This document shows, piece after piece, positions 1 through 9,203 of a stretch of DNA of 64,000 nucleotides. Where the stretch lies: contig JASGHI010000004.1 in NCBI GenBank assembly GCA_049841155.1, positions 124,001 through 188,000 on the forward strand. Direction: 5' to 3'. Each line of letters begins with the position of its first letter. Within the stretch, counting starts at the first letter, position 1. This stretch comes from ZC4RG30 sp049841155. GTDB lineage: Bacteria; Pseudomonadota; Gammaproteobacteria; Steroidobacterales; Steroidobacteraceae. The position numbers and the translations under genes are program-made. The notes beneath the pieces are model-generated. The model saw only the letters and a list, made by a program, of their open reading frames with translations. It did no database searches and was not told the origin of the DNA.

Positions 1-2280
1 CCGGTGGGGCAGACGGTGGGCTGGCGCATGCGCCTGGATACCCGGGTGGGGCCGCGCACGCGGCTGGAGGTGGTCACCGAAGGCGTGCTGACGCGCATGC
101 TGCAGGAGGACGCCACGCTCGGCGATGCGGCGGCGGTGATCTTCGACGAGTTCCACGAGCGCAGCCTCAATGCCGATCTCGGACTGGCGCTGGCGCTGGA
201 GGCGCGCGCCACTATCGCGCCGGAGCTGCGGCTGCTGGTGATGTCGGCCACGCTGGATGGTGATGCCGTGGCGACGTTGCTCGACGATGCGCCGGTGATC
301 CGCGCCGAAGGCCGCGCCTTCCCGGTGGCATTGCGTTACCTGGGCCAGGGGCTGCCGGCCCTGCCCGAGCCGGGCCGCATGCCGGCGATGGAGCCGGTTG
401 CCGGCGCGCTGCGCCTGGCGCTCGCGGAAACCGATGGCGATGTGCTGGTGTTCCTGCCCGGCGCACCGGAGATCCACCGGCTGCGCCGTCTGCTGGAGGA
501 GGCGGCGCTGAGGGGCGTCGTGATCCACGCGCTGCATGGCGAACTGGATGCTGCCTTGCAGCAGCAGGCACTGGAAGCGCCGCCGCGCGGCATACGCAAG
601 CTCATCCTTGCCACCAACGTGGCCGAGACCAGCCTCACCATCGAAGGCGTGACCGTGGTGGTGGATACGGGCCTGGCGCGCCGCGCGCTGTTCGATCCGG
701 CCACCGGCATGAGCCGTCTGGCCACGGTGCGCATCTCGCGTGCTTCGGCGGAGCAGCGCGCCGGCCGTGCCGGCCGCACGGCACCGGGTGTGGCGCTGCG
801 CCTGTGGGCAGAAGGCGCGCAGGCAACGCTGGCGCCGCACACGCCTGCGGAAATCCTCACCACCGATCTTGCGCCGCTGGCGCTGGAGCTCGCGGCCTGG
901 GGCGCGCGCGATGTTTCCGGTCTGCGCTTCCTCGATCCACCTCCCGCCGCCCCGCTGGCGCAGGCGCGTGATCTCTTGCGCCGGCTCGAGGCGGTGGACG
1001 ACGCGGACCGCATCACGCCGCTGGGCCGCCGCATGCTGGGCACCGGGCTGCATCCGCGCCTTGCGCACATGGTGCTGCGTGCAGAGGCCGGTCCGCGGCG
1101 CGCGCTGGCTGCGCATCTGGCGGCGTTGCTGTCCGAACGCGATCTGCTGCGCGGCACCCGCGATCCGGACCTGCGCACGCGGATCGAACTGCTGCGCGGC
1201 GCGCATGCGGAACAGGGCGCCGATCGCGGCACGCTGCAGCGCGTGCGGCAACTGGCGGCGCGGCTGGCCGAAGGCCAGCATCTGCAGCCGGATGACGATG
1301 CTGAGGCCGGAGCGCTGCTGGCCTGGGCCTTTCCCGACCGCATCGCGCAGCGCCGTGCCGGCAGCGGCAACCGCTATCTGCTCGCCAATGGCCGCGGCGC
1401 TTCGCTGGCGCAGGTTTCCACGCTTTCCGCCAATGCGTACCTGGTCGCCGTGGAGCTGGATGATGCCGAAGGTGCAGAGGCGCGCATCCGGCTGGCTGCG
1501 CCGCTGGAGCTGGCGCAGCTCGAAGCGGCGCTCGCTGCGCAGATCGTGGAGGGCGAGGAAAGTGAGGCCGATCCGAAGTCCGGCGCGCTGCGCCTGTGGC
1601 GCCGGCGGCGGCTGGGAGCGCTGATCCTCGAGGAGCGGCGTCTCGAAGTGGATGCTGGAGCTGCGGCGGGCTGGCTGCTGGATGCCGTGCGCCGCGAAGG
1701 CCTGGATAGCCTGCCGTGGGGACCGGCTTCACGCGCGCTGCGCGCGCGGCTGGCGCTGATCGCGATGCATGCGCCACCCGGCACGGCGGATCTGCCGGAC
1801 GCCGGTGATGCGGCGCTGCTGGAAGAGCTCGATGCCTGGTTGCTGCCGGCCGTGCATGGCCTCACGCGTCTCGATCAGCTCGGTGACCGCGCGCTGCACG
1901 ATGCGTTGCTGTCGCGCCTGAATCACGCGCAGCGCCGCCGTCTCGACGAATGGGCGCCCATGCATCTTGCCGTGCCCACCGGCTCGCGCATCACCGTCGA
2001 CTACCTGGACGACAATGCGCCCTGCATCGAAGTGCGGCTGCAGGAAGTGTTCGGCCTTGCCGATACGCCGCGCCTCGTGGGCGCCCGCGTGCCCGTGACG
2101 CTGAAGCTGCTGTCCCCGGCGCGCCGGCCGGTGCAGATCACGCGTGACCTCGCCGGGTTCTGGCGCGGCAGCTATGCCGAGGTGCGCAAGGACATGCGCG
2201 GCCGTTACCCCAGGCACTACTGGCCGGAGAATCCGCTGGAAGCCGAGCCGGTGCGCGGCCTGAAGCCGCGCCGCGGCTGA
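1..2280 (+). CDS. hrpB: ATP-dependent RNA helicase HrpB, C-terminal part (5' end outside window)
   Basis: DEAH-box helicase of the HrpB family, an accessory RNA helicase of bacteria. The reading frame is open from base 1, so the N-terminus with the Walker A motif lies outside the window. Visible motifs in order are the DExH box IFDEFHERS (about residue 49 of the fragment), SATL, the motif V stretch LATNVAETSLTIEG and motif VI QRAGRAGRT. These are followed by the helicase-associated region and the long HrpB-specific C-terminal domain. HrpB is about 800-850 aa, so only the first 80-100 residues should be missing. hemJ follows on the same strand but has its own promoter-like element. Confidence 0.95.
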   Translation, partial: PVGQTVGWRMRLDTRVGPRTRLEVVTEGVLTRMLQEDATLGDAAAVIFDEFHERSLNADLGLALALEARATIAPELRLLVMSATLDGDAVATLLDDAPVIRAEGRAFPVALRYLGQGLPALPEPGRMPAMEPVAGALRLALAETDGDVLVFLPGAPEIHRLRRLLEEAALRGVVIHALHGELDAALQQQALEAPPRGIRKLILATNVAETSLTIEGVTVVVDTGLARRALFDPATGMSRLATVRISRASAEQRAGRAGRTAPGVALRLWAEGAQATLAPHTPAEILTTDLAPLALELAAWGARDVSGLRFLDPPPAAPLAQARDLLRRLEAVDDADRITPLGRRMLGTGLHPRLAHMVLRAEAGPRRALAAHLAALLSERDLLRGTRDPDLRTRIELLRGAHAEQGADRGTLQRVRQLAARLAEGQHLQPDDDAEAGALLAWAFPDRIAQRRAGSGNRYLLANGRGASLAQVSTLSANAYLVAVELDDAEGAEARIRLAAPLELAQLEAALAAQIVEGEESEADPKSGALRLWRRRRLGALILEERRLEVDAGAAAGWLLDAVRREGLDSLPWGPASRALRARLALIAMHAPPGTADLPDAGDAALLEELDAWLLPAVHGLTRLDQLGDRALHDALLSRLNHAQRRRLDEWAPMHLAVPTGSRITVDYLDDNAPCIEVRLQEVFGLADTPRLVGARVPVTLKLLSPARRPVQITRDLAGFWRGSYAEVRKDMRGRYPRHYWPENPLEAEPVRGLKPRRG

Positions 2281-2301
2281 CCCCGCGGCGGCGCCATCCG
2301 C

Positions 2302-2314
2302 TACACTGCCGCCC
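2302..2314 (+). promoter_or_regulatory. -10 element TACACT directly before hemJ (leaderless start)
   Basis: TACACT at 2302-2307 lies 7 bases before the hemJ ATG and there is no Shine-Dalgarno sequence. Transcription would begin at or next to the start codon. No good -35 box is visible. This is one of a series of similar starts in the window. Confidence 0.45.
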
Positions 2315-2728
2315 ATGCTGTACGTCAAGGTCTTCCATCTGCTGGCGGTCATCTCGTGGATGGCCGGCATCTTCTACCTGCCGCGCATCTATGTGCACCA
2401 TGTGGAGGGCCAGGCGGCTGGCGAGGACGTGCGCCGTCTCGTCATCATGGCGCGCAAGCTCTATCACTTCACCAGCATGATGGGCGTGTTCGCGCTGGCG
2501 AGCGGACTGTGGCTGTGGCTGGGCTTCGGTTTCAGTGGCGGCTGGATACACGCCAAGCTCACCGTGGTGCTGCTGCTGGTGGCGTATCACATCTCGATGC
2601 GCGTGTTCCTCAAGCGGCTGCAGCGCGGCGCGGCGCTGCCTTCGGCCACCACGCTGCGCTGGTACAACGAGCTGCCGCTGCTGCTGCTCATCGCCATCCT
2701 CTATCTGGTGGTGGTCAAGCCCTTCTAG
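2315..2728 (+). CDS. hemJ: Protoporphyrinogen IX oxidase HemJ (CopD-like membrane protein)
   Basis: Oxidises protoporphyrinogen IX to protoporphyrin IX in the inner membrane, the penultimate step of haem synthesis. The 137-residue protein has the family's usual size and four hydrophobic helices. Typical HemJ signatures are the N-terminal VKVFHLLAVISWMAGIFYLP with its conserved histidine, and the C-terminal RWYNELPLLLLI. The start is set by the preceding TACACT box and by the family N-terminus. Its last 14 bases overlap the 3' end of the convergent CPBP gene, which closes the large heme operon, so haem genes lie on both sides of this point. HemJ replaces HemG/HemY in many proteobacteria. Confidence 0.9.
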   Translation: MLYVKVFHLLAVISWMAGIFYLPRIYVHHVEGQAAGEDVRRLVIMARKLYHFTSMMGVFALASGLWLWLGFGFSGGWIHAKLTVVLLLVAYHISMRVFLKRLQRGAALPSATTLRWYNELPLLLLIAILYLVVVKPF

Positions 2729-3629
2729 GGGAGCGCGGCCACAGCAGCCAGGCGCCCGCGCAGGCGAGCGCGGTGAGCAGCGCAATCCACAGGCCCAGCA
2801 GGCCGTCGAAGGAGCCGACCAGGAAGCTCCACGGCGATGCGCCGCTCTCGAAGGCGGCCGTGGGCGATGACACCGTGCGGAACACGGCGATCACGGCGAC
2901 GAAGCCGGCATGCAGGCCCAGGCTGCCCGCGAGATCACCGCTGCGGTGGCGGACGATGGCGAGCAGCAGGCCCACGAGGTACAGCGCCAGGAAGGCGTCC
3001 CAGATGTGCTGCGGATCGAGGAACAGCACGAAGTAGCTGCCGAGCACGTCGAAGCCGCTGCCCATGTGCACCTGTTCAAAGGGAATCTGCAGCGCCCTGC
3101 CGAAGAAATGCACGGCGGCATAGAAGGCCGGCACCGCGAACAGCGCCCAGCCCAGCGCCTTCTGGCGCGTGAGCGCGCCCTGCATCGCGCCGCGGAAGAA
3201 AGTCTCCTCGATCAGCGCCACCAGCGCGCCGGAGAGCAGCCCCTCGCCAAACAGCCCGATGACATGGCCCGCGCCCTGCGGCAGCTGCGCATTGAACTCG
3301 CGCAGCCCCAGCAGGAACAGCGGCACCAATGCCACCACCATGAGGGCAAGCCCCGCGGCAAGGCCGGCGAGCGCGTGCTTCAGGAACACCGGCCAGGGGC
3401 CGCGAAAGCCCAGGACGGCGCCGTTCATCAAGCCGTAGCGCCTCATGAGCCAGACGGTGATGAGGATGACGCCCAGCATGGCCAGCCGGTTGAACACGCG
3501 GTGCACGGGAAACACCGACAGCGGCGCGAGCAAGGCCTGCACGGCCGGCGCCAGCGCGGCCGCGAACACCAGCGCCACCAGCAGCGCGAGGAAGAAGGCG
3601 AGGAAGATGGCCAGCGGCGAGCGGGGCAT
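2715..3629 (-). CDS. CPBP family intramembrane metalloprotease
   Basis: A 304-residue polytopic membrane protein with the CPBP (CAAX protease/bacteriocin-processing, Abi) glutamate motif EETFFRG near residue 145 and later histidine-containing helices. These residues form the membrane-embedded metal site of the family. The ATG abuts the hemN stop codon (bases 3630-3632), so it is the last gene of the heme operon. A link to haem metabolism is not established; processing or protection of a membrane protein is possible. The substrate cannot be deduced. Confidence 0.8.
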   Translation of the reverse strand: MPRSPLAIFLAFFLALLVALVFAAALAPAVQALLAPLSVFPVHRVFNRLAMLGVILITVWLMRRYGLMNGAVLGFRGPWPVFLKHALAGLAAGLALMVVALVPLFLLGLREFNAQLPQGAGHVIGLFGEGLLSGALVALIEETFFRGAMQGALTRQKALGWALFAVPAFYAAVHFFGRALQIPFEQVHMGSGFDVLGSYFVLFLDPQHIWDAFLALYLVGLLLAIVRHRSGDLAGSLGLHAGFVAVIAVFRTVSSPTAAFESGASPWSFLVGSFDGLLGLWIALLTALACAGAWLLWPRSPRRA

Positions 3630-4964
3630 TCAGCCTCCCGGGTGAAGCTTCAGGTCGAAGGCGGCGCAGAGGGTGCGCAGGAAGGCGCGGCCGGTGGTGG
3701 AGACGATGACCTTGTCTTCACGGCAGTCGACCAGGCCATCCTCGGCCAGCGGCGCCAGGCGCGCGAGGATGGCAGCGCGCCGGGATGAATGCAGCTCCTG
3801 CGGCGACCAGCTGGTCGCGAAACGGGTGAGCAGATCGTGGATGTGGCCGCGCACCAGCAAGTCTTCCTCGGTGAGCACATGCCCGCGCTGCAATGGCAGT
3901 TCGCCGGCCTGCACGCGCGTCTCCCAGCGCTGCTGGTTCTTCTCGTCCTGGGCAAGGGCCGTCCAGGCATCGCCGATCGCGGAGACGCCGAGGCCGATCA
4001 GCGCGCGGGTGGTCACGGCCGTATAGCCCATGAAGTTGCGGTGCAGGCGGCCTTCGCGCGCCGCGACGGCCAGCGCATCGTCGCCGCGCGCGAACTGGTC
4101 GATGCCGATCTCTTCATAGCCCAGCGCGCCCAGCAGTTCGCGGCCGAGCAGGTACAGCGCGCGGCGGTCCTCGCCCTCGGGCAGATCCGCTTCGGTGTAG
4201 CGGCGCTGGCTGGGCTTGATCCAAGGCACATGCACATAGGGATAGAACGACACGCGGTCCGGCGCCAGGCGCGCGACCGTCTCCATCGTCACGCGCATGC
4301 TTTCCGCAGTCTGCAAGGGCAGGCCGTGGATCAGATCGTAGTCGATGCTGGTGAAGCCCAGCTCGCGCGCCCTGGCCGTGACGTGGTCGAGCACGCCGGG
4401 CGCGAGGCTGCGGTTGACGATGTCCTGCACGCGCGGATCCATGTCCTGCACGCCCAGCGACAGGCGCGTGAAGCCATGCCGGCGCAGCACTGCCAGCTGC
4501 GCATCGGTGGTGGAACGGGGGTCGGCTTCGATGGCGAGGTCGGCGCCGGGCTGCAGCACCGCCGTTTCCAGCAGGCCATCGAGCAGGCGGTCCAGTTCGC
4601 CGGCGGGCAGGAAGTTCGGCGAGCCGCCGCCGAGGTAAAGCTGCGACAGCGGCAGCTGCGCGCGCCCCAGCTGCTCGCGGTACAGGGCCTGCTCGGCCAG
4701 CAGCAGGTCGATGTAGGGCGCGACCAGCACGTGGTTGCGCAGCACGCGCATGTGGCAGCCGCAGAAGGTGCACTGCGACTGGCAGAACGGAATGTGCACG
4801 TACACCGCGGCGCCTGCGGGCGTGGCATCGAGCGCGGCGCCGAGATGTTCGATCCACGGCCTCTGGCGCGGTGGCTCGCCCCAGTGCGTGACGGTCGGAT
4901 AGCTGGTGTACCGGGGGCTCGGTGCCGCATGGCGCGCGAGCAGCTCCGGCGACAGGCGTATCAC
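3630..4964 (-). CDS. hemN: Oxygen-independent coproporphyrinogen III oxidase HemN
   Basis: Radical SAM enzyme that converts coproporphyrinogen III to protoporphyrinogen IX without oxygen. The 444-residue length fits HemN (about 455). The cluster motif is IPFCQSQCTFCGC, with Cys61, Cys65 and Cys68 as iron-sulfur ligands and Cys70 also conserved. The N-terminus RYTSYPT is typical of true HemN rather than HemW. I chose the GTG at 4964 because it overlaps the hemE stop as GTGA and because upstream residues in this frame do not resemble HemN. Translation is therefore probably coupled to hemE. Confidence 0.95.
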   Translation of the reverse strand: MIRLSPELLARHAAPSPRYTSYPTVTHWGEPPRQRPWIEHLGAALDATPAGAAVYVHIPFCQSQCTFCGCHMRVLRNHVLVAPYIDLLLAEQALYREQLGRAQLPLSQLYLGGGSPNFLPAGELDRLLDGLLETAVLQPGADLAIEADPRSTTDAQLAVLRRHGFTRLSLGVQDMDPRVQDIVNRSLAPGVLDHVTARARELGFTSIDYDLIHGLPLQTAESMRVTMETVARLAPDRVSFYPYVHVPWIKPSQRRYTEADLPEGEDRRALYLLGRELLGALGYEEIGIDQFARGDDALAVAAREGRLHRNFMGYTAVTTRALIGLGVSAIGDAWTALAQDEKNQQRWETRVQAGELPLQRGHVLTEEDLLVRGHIHDLLTRFATSWSPQELHSSRRAAILARLAPLAEDGLVDCREDKVIVSTTGRAFLRTLCAAFDLKLHPGG

Positions 4965-6001
4965 CCGAAGATCTCCCGCTGGATGTCGAGGAAGCGGTGC
5001 ACGTTGGCCTCTGGAGTCTGCTGCAGCACGCCATGTCCCAGGCCGCAGATCCAGCCGCGGCGCGCGGCAGCGGGCAGCGCCGCCAGCGGCGCAAACCACG
5101 CGCGCAGCCGCCGCTCCAGTTCATCGCCGGGAAGCAGCAGCCATTCGGGGTCCACATTGCCTTGCAGCGTCCAGCGGTGGCCGTAGCGTGCGAGCATCTG
5201 CGGCATGTCGTGCCGCCAGTCGATGCCCAGGCACTGGAAGGGCAGCTCCTGCAGCAGATCCCAGTGCGCGGGCCCGGTGCCGCGGGAGTAGTAGGTCACC
5301 GGCGTTGCCGGATCCAGTTTGCGGAAGCGTGCCAGCAGTTCGGCCAGCACCGGAACCACGTGACGGCCATAGGTGGCGGCGTCGATTTCGCCGGCGGCGG
5401 TGTCGAACAGCGCGATGTTGCCGGCGCCGGCGGCGCTCTGCAGCGCCATGTTGTGCGCCAGCAGGTCGAGCAGCTTGCGGTTGAAGGTTTCGTAGATGCC
5501 GTTGGCAAGGCCCGGCAACGCCGCGGCCGCCTTCTCGTGCGAACCGGCGGCAGCGTAGACATAGAGCGTGAACGGGCCGCCGACGAAGCCAATGAGCTCC
5601 TTGTCGGCGCCGAGGCGCGCGCGCGTGAGCTTCACGGCTTCGGCCTGGAACCGCAGCCTGTCGGCGAGTGCAGCGCCGCCGGCCAGGCGCTCGGCATCGG
5701 CTGCGCTGCGCAGATGGAAGGCCAGCTTCGGGCCGGGATCGTAAGTGAGTCCCATGCCCATGGCTTCCAGCGGGAACAGCAGGTCTGAGAAGAGTATCGC
5801 GGCGTCGAAGCCGAAGTCCTCGATGGGGCCCATCGCCGTCTCGGCTGCCAGCTGCGGGTTCTTGCACAGCTCCATGAACTCGGCCGAGCGTTTGAGCTGC
5901 TGGTAGTGCGAGTGGTAGCGCCCCGCCTGGCGCATGAACCACACCGGCGGACGGCCGGTGTTGCGGCGGTTGAGGGCGGCGCAGAGCAGCGTCTCGGTCA
6001 T
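4961..6001 (-). CDS. hemE: Uroporphyrinogen decarboxylase HemE
   Basis: Decarboxylates the four acetate side chains of uroporphyrinogen III to give coproporphyrinogen III. The 346-residue length is normal. Diagnostic stretches are PPVWFMRQAGRYHSHYQ near the N-terminus, with the substrate-binding arginines, and FSDLLFPLEAMG with the catalytic aspartate. It lies one base after the response regulator gene and overlaps hemN by four bases, so kinase, regulator, hemE and hemN form one transcription unit. Confidence 0.96.
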   Translation of the reverse strand: MTETLLCAALNRRNTGRPPVWFMRQAGRYHSHYQQLKRSAEFMELCKNPQLAAETAMGPIEDFGFDAAILFSDLLFPLEAMGMGLTYDPGPKLAFHLRSAADAERLAGGAALADRLRFQAEAVKLTRARLGADKELIGFVGGPFTLYVYAAAGSHEKAAAALPGLANGIYETFNRKLLDLLAHNMALQSAAGAGNIALFDTAAGEIDAATYGRHVVPVLAELLARFRKLDPATPVTYYSRGTGPAHWDLLQELPFQCLGIDWRHDMPQMLARYGHRWTLQGNVDPEWLLLPGDELERRLRAWFAPLAALPAAARRGWICGLGHGVLQQTPEANVHRFLDIQREIFG

Positions 6002-6002
6002 C

Positions 6003-6698
6003 TCAGGCCTCGAACTGGTAACCCACGCCGCGGATGCTGCGGATGGTCACGGGATGGGAAGGATCGCGTTCCACCAGCTTGCGCAGGCGGACGATGAAAT
6101 TGTCGACGGTGCGCTGCGTGGGGAACTCGTCGGGGGACCAGGCCCGGTCGAGGATCTCGTCGCGCGTCACCGCGGCGCCGGAGCGCTCCACCAGCAGTTT
6201 CAGCACCGCGCATTCCTTGTGGGTGAGGCGGTGCAGCTGGCCGCGGCTCGTGGCCGTGAAGCGCGCGAAGTCCACTTCGGCGATGCCGATCTTCACCGGC
6301 AGGGCGGCGGTGCCGTCCTGCTGCAGGTCGCGGGCGCGCTTGAGCACATTGTGGATGCGCAGCAGCAGTTCGCGGAACACGAAAGGCTTGGTGACGTAGT
6401 CGTCGGCGCCGAGTTCCAGGCCGCGGATGCGGTCTTCGGGCGTGCTGTAGGCCGTTAGAAACAGCAATGCGGTCTGCGGGCTCGTTTCACGCAGCAGTTG
6501 CGCCACGTCGAAGCCGTTGCCGTCCGGCAGGCCCACGTCCAGCACCGCCACGTGGAAGCTCTCCCCGCCGAGCGCAGCGCGCGCTGCGGCAACGTTTGCG
6601 GCATGCGTCACGGCGAAGCCTTCGGCGGCAAGCCGCGCCGACAGCGTGCTCGCGACATTGCCGTCGTCCTCGACCAGCAGCAGGCGCGCGTCGTTCAC
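6003..6698 (-). CDS. OmpR-type two-component response regulator inside the heme operon
   Basis: A 231-residue regulator with an N-terminal receiver domain (acidic pair ED at 10-11, phosphoacceptor Asp54 in VLDVGLPDG, conserved lysine in YVTKP) and a C-terminal winged-helix DNA-binding domain ending RSIRGVGYQFEA. The GTG start overlaps the stop of the kinase gene as GTGA, so the pair is coupled. It lies between hemCD and hemE with only one base before hemE. The likely role is control of haem or porphyrin synthesis, but the signal is unknown. Related pairs include QseB/PmrA-type systems. Confidence 0.9.
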   Translation of the reverse strand: MNDARLLLVEDDGNVASTLSARLAAEGFAVTHAANVAAARAALGGESFHVAVLDVGLPDGNGFDVAQLLRETSPQTALLFLTAYSTPEDRIRGLELGADDYVTKPFVFRELLLRIHNVLKRARDLQQDGTAALPVKIGIAEVDFARFTATSRGQLHRLTHKECAVLKLLVERSGAAVTRDEILDRAWSPDEFPTQRTVDNFIVRLRKLVERDPSHPVTIRSIRGVGYQFEA

Positions 6699-7645
6699 GA
6701 CTGGGTCTGGAAGCGCAGCGTGGCTTCGAAGCCGCCGCCGGCCGCATTGGCGAAATCCACATTGCCGCCCATGCGGTCCATCAGCACGCGCACCAGGTAG
6801 AGCCCGACGCCGGTGCCGCGCGAGGCGATGCCGCGCTGGAACAGCCGGCCCAGCTGCGCCGGATCACCGTCGTAGCCCTGGCCGTCGTCGCGGTAGCGCA
6901 GCTCGATGCCCTTGCCGGCGCGCTGCGCCGACACGGTGATGTGCGCGGGCACGCGATTGCCATGGCGCAGCGTGTTCTCGACCAGGTTGCGCAGGATCAG
7001 CTGCAATGCGGCCGTGTCGCCGCGCACGGTGGGCAGCTCCGCGCCCAGCGTGACATCCAGCCGCGCTTCGTCGCCCTCGCTGGCCACGATGCCGCGCAGC
7101 GTGCGCTCCAGCCAGGGATCGAAACGGATGGCCTGCACGGCCAGCGTGCCACCGCCTTCGATGCGCGCCAGCTCCAGCGTCTTGTCGATCTGCGATTCGA
7201 GGCGGTGCGTGTCGGCCAGCAGGCGGTCGATGAGTTCCTGGGTCGGCTCGCCGGCGGCGATGGCCTCGCTCTGCAGCCGCACGCTGGTCAGTGGTGTGCG
7301 CAGCTCGTGCGTGAGCGCGGCGAAGAAGGCCTGCGTACCGCGCGCGCGGCGCATGTCGCGGCGGTAGTACCAGAACAGCGCGCCGGAGAGGGTCATCAGC
7401 AGCACGAGGAAGAAGGACGACTCCCACTGCAGCATGCGCTGCGTGCGCTCCAGCTCGCTCAGCGCCTCGGCCTGCGGTATGCCCACGGCCAGCGACAGCT
7501 CGGCAATGCGTTCGGACTGGCGCAGCACGATCGTCGCCCACCAGCCTCCCAGCACCAGGATGATGATGAGCCACACGCCGGCCAGGATGGCCACGCGCCG
7601 CGACTGCCGCACGGGCTGGACACTCAGCGCGCCGGTGCTGTCCAT
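6695..7645 (-). CDS. Sensor histidine kinase inside the heme operon
   Basis: A 316-residue membrane sensor kinase, partner of the downstream regulator. It has two transmembrane helices (about residues 15-38 and 75-94) around a short extracytoplasmic loop of about 40 residues. The H-box is FFAALTHELRTPLTSV, followed by N (LILRNLVENTLRHG), G1 (YRDDGQGY) and G2 (GTGVGLYLV) boxes of the ATPase domain. The ATG at 7645 (MDSTGAL) is chosen because upstream codons are inside hemCD; it still overlaps hemCD by 22 bases. The small loop argues against a large ligand-binding domain, so membrane or redox signals are more likely. Confidence 0.9.
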   Translation of the reverse strand: MDSTGALSVQPVRQSRRVAILAGVWLIIILVLGGWWATIVLRQSERIAELSLAVGIPQAEALSELERTQRMLQWESSFFLVLLMTLSGALFWYYRRDMRRARGTQAFFAALTHELRTPLTSVRLQSEAIAAGEPTQELIDRLLADTHRLESQIDKTLELARIEGGGTLAVQAIRFDPWLERTLRGIVASEGDEARLDVTLGAELPTVRGDTAALQLILRNLVENTLRHGNRVPAHITVSAQRAGKGIELRYRDDGQGYDGDPAQLGRLFQRGIASRGTGVGLYLVRVLMDRMGGNVDFANAAGGGFEATLRFQTQS

Positions 7646-9195
7646 CGTCGCCACTCCATCACCGAAGGGAAGGCGCGGAAGTTGCGCAGGCCCGCGCGCC
7701 GGATGTGATCTGCCGTCTTGCCGGCGCCGCTGGCGTGGTGCGCATCGGGCGCCGCCGCGAGCTTGCCGCGCTCGAACTGCGCCACGCTGTGCCACCAGAC
7801 ATGTGTGGCCTGCGCCAGCGCTGCGGCATCGGGCAGTTCACGCTCGTCCACGGCATAGGTGCCCAATGCCTGTGCACCCTCCCAGCGGCCGCCGCGCCAG
7901 GAATCCTCCGCGCCGCGGTGCGTGAGCACGGCCCAGCGCGCCGGCGGCGGCAGGCGCAGCAGCGGTTCGGCGAGCAGGCCGGCAGTCCATTCGGCGCCGA
8001 GGCTTTCGCCGCAGCCTTCCACCCACAGGCCCTGCCTGGCCAGTTCGAACCAGCTGGCGCTGCCCGAACACCAGATGCGCCGGCCTGCCAGTGCCGCTGC
8101 CGCGCCGTCGGGCAATGCATGCCAGTGCGCGATGAAGACGGCCTCGCGGTCCAGCGCTGCGGCCAGTTGCGCCGCGCTCATCACCGGCGAGGTCGCGGGC
8201 TTGCCGGCCACGCTGCCATCCCAGGCGCGCAGCGTGCGCGGCGCTGGCGGCAATGCGGTATCGGGCAGGAAGCGGCGTTCGCCGATGTCGGCGCCCGCGG
8301 CGCCGAGCCCGGCGACCTGCAGCAGGCCGCCAAGGCCAGGCAGCCAGCTCAGCGTGGCGCCGAAGCGCTGGTGGCAGCCGCCACCATGGCGTGCGAGCAC
8401 TTCGCGCTCGACCGCAATGGCTCCGCGCGTGGCAGGATCCTCCAGAACGCAGAGCAGGCGGCGCGTTTCGCCGTCATTGCTGCGGCACTCGATGGCGAGC
8501 GCGCCCTGGCCCGGCGCACCGGGGCAATCCGTCAGCGGCAGCAGCATGAAGGGCAGGCCGTCGAGCAGTTCGGTGAGCAGCGCATGGCCCTGGCGTGCGG
8601 TGGCGGTATCCGCGAACAGGCGCGCAAGGCCCGCCGCGGCCAGGACTACGCCGTCCAGCTGGCGCTCGCTGCCGCGTGGTTCGCGCAGCCGGCGCAGCCG
8701 GCTGTCCACATTGCCGCGCAGGTTCACCAGTTCGATGCGGTTGCGCGCCGCATGCGGCAGCGCCCGCGAAAGAAACGCAGGCAGCAGCTGCGCGCGGCGC
8801 GGCGAGGAGGTGCCGATGCGCAGCCCGGCGCCCGCGGCAAGGCGCTGCGGCACGTCGGCGGCAAAGAGAGCGATGTCGCGCGAATTCGCGCGCGGCGGCA
8901 CGGCGGCGAGCACCAGGTCGGAAGGCCGCTCGAGGCTCAGGTCCTTCAGCGAATGCACGGTGAAGTCCACGTGCCCGCCGCGCAATGCGGCATCGATCTC
9001 GGCGGTGAAGAACTCCTTGCCTTCGATGGAGGACAGCGGCACGTCCAGCACGCGGTCGCCGCGCGTGTCGATGCCGACGAGTTCCACCTCGAGCCCGGGA
9101 TGGGCGGCCTGCAAAGCGGCCGCGACCTGGCTGCTCTGCACCCAGGCCAGGGCGGAGCGGCGCGTCCCGAGACGCAGACGGGGAGAAGAAGACAT
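7624..9195 (-). CDS. hemC: Hydroxymethylbilane synthase with C-terminal HemD-like domain (HemC-HemD fusion)
   Basis: Residues 1 to about 310 are porphobilinogen deaminase, which builds hydroxymethylbilane. Visible signatures are LGTRRSALAWVQ, HSLKDL, IGTSSPRRAQ, LRGNVDSRL and GAPGQGALAIE. Cys274 in HGGGCHQRFG is the dipyrromethane cofactor attachment site. The protein is 523 aa against about 310 usual. The extra 210 residues carry features of uroporphyrinogen III synthase (RRIWCSGSASWFELARQGL, ALGTYAVDEREL, THVWWHSV) but are divergent. No separate hemD lies nearby, so this tail probably supplies that step. It starts 8 bases after hemA; no clear ribosome binding site is seen. Confidence 0.88.
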   Translation of the reverse strand: MSSSPRLRLGTRRSALAWVQSSQVAAALQAAHPGLEVELVGIDTRGDRVLDVPLSSIEGKEFFTAEIDAALRGGHVDFTVHSLKDLSLERPSDLVLAAVPPRANSRDIALFAADVPQRLAAGAGLRIGTSSPRRAQLLPAFLSRALPHAARNRIELVNLRGNVDSRLRRLREPRGSERQLDGVVLAAAGLARLFADTATARQGHALLTELLDGLPFMLLPLTDCPGAPGQGALAIECRSNDGETRRLLCVLEDPATRGAIAVEREVLARHGGGCHQRFGATLSWLPGLGGLLQVAGLGAAGADIGERRFLPDTALPPAPRTLRAWDGSVAGKPATSPVMSAAQLAAALDREAVFIAHWHALPDGAAAALAGRRIWCSGSASWFELARQGLWVEGCGESLGAEWTAGLLAEPLLRLPPPARWAVLTHRGAEDSWRGGRWEGAQALGTYAVDERELPDAAALAQATHVWWHSVAQFERGKLAAAPDAHHASGAGKTADHIRRAGLRNFRAFPSVMEWRRWTAPAR

Positions 9196-9203
9196 GAAAC
9201 GAA

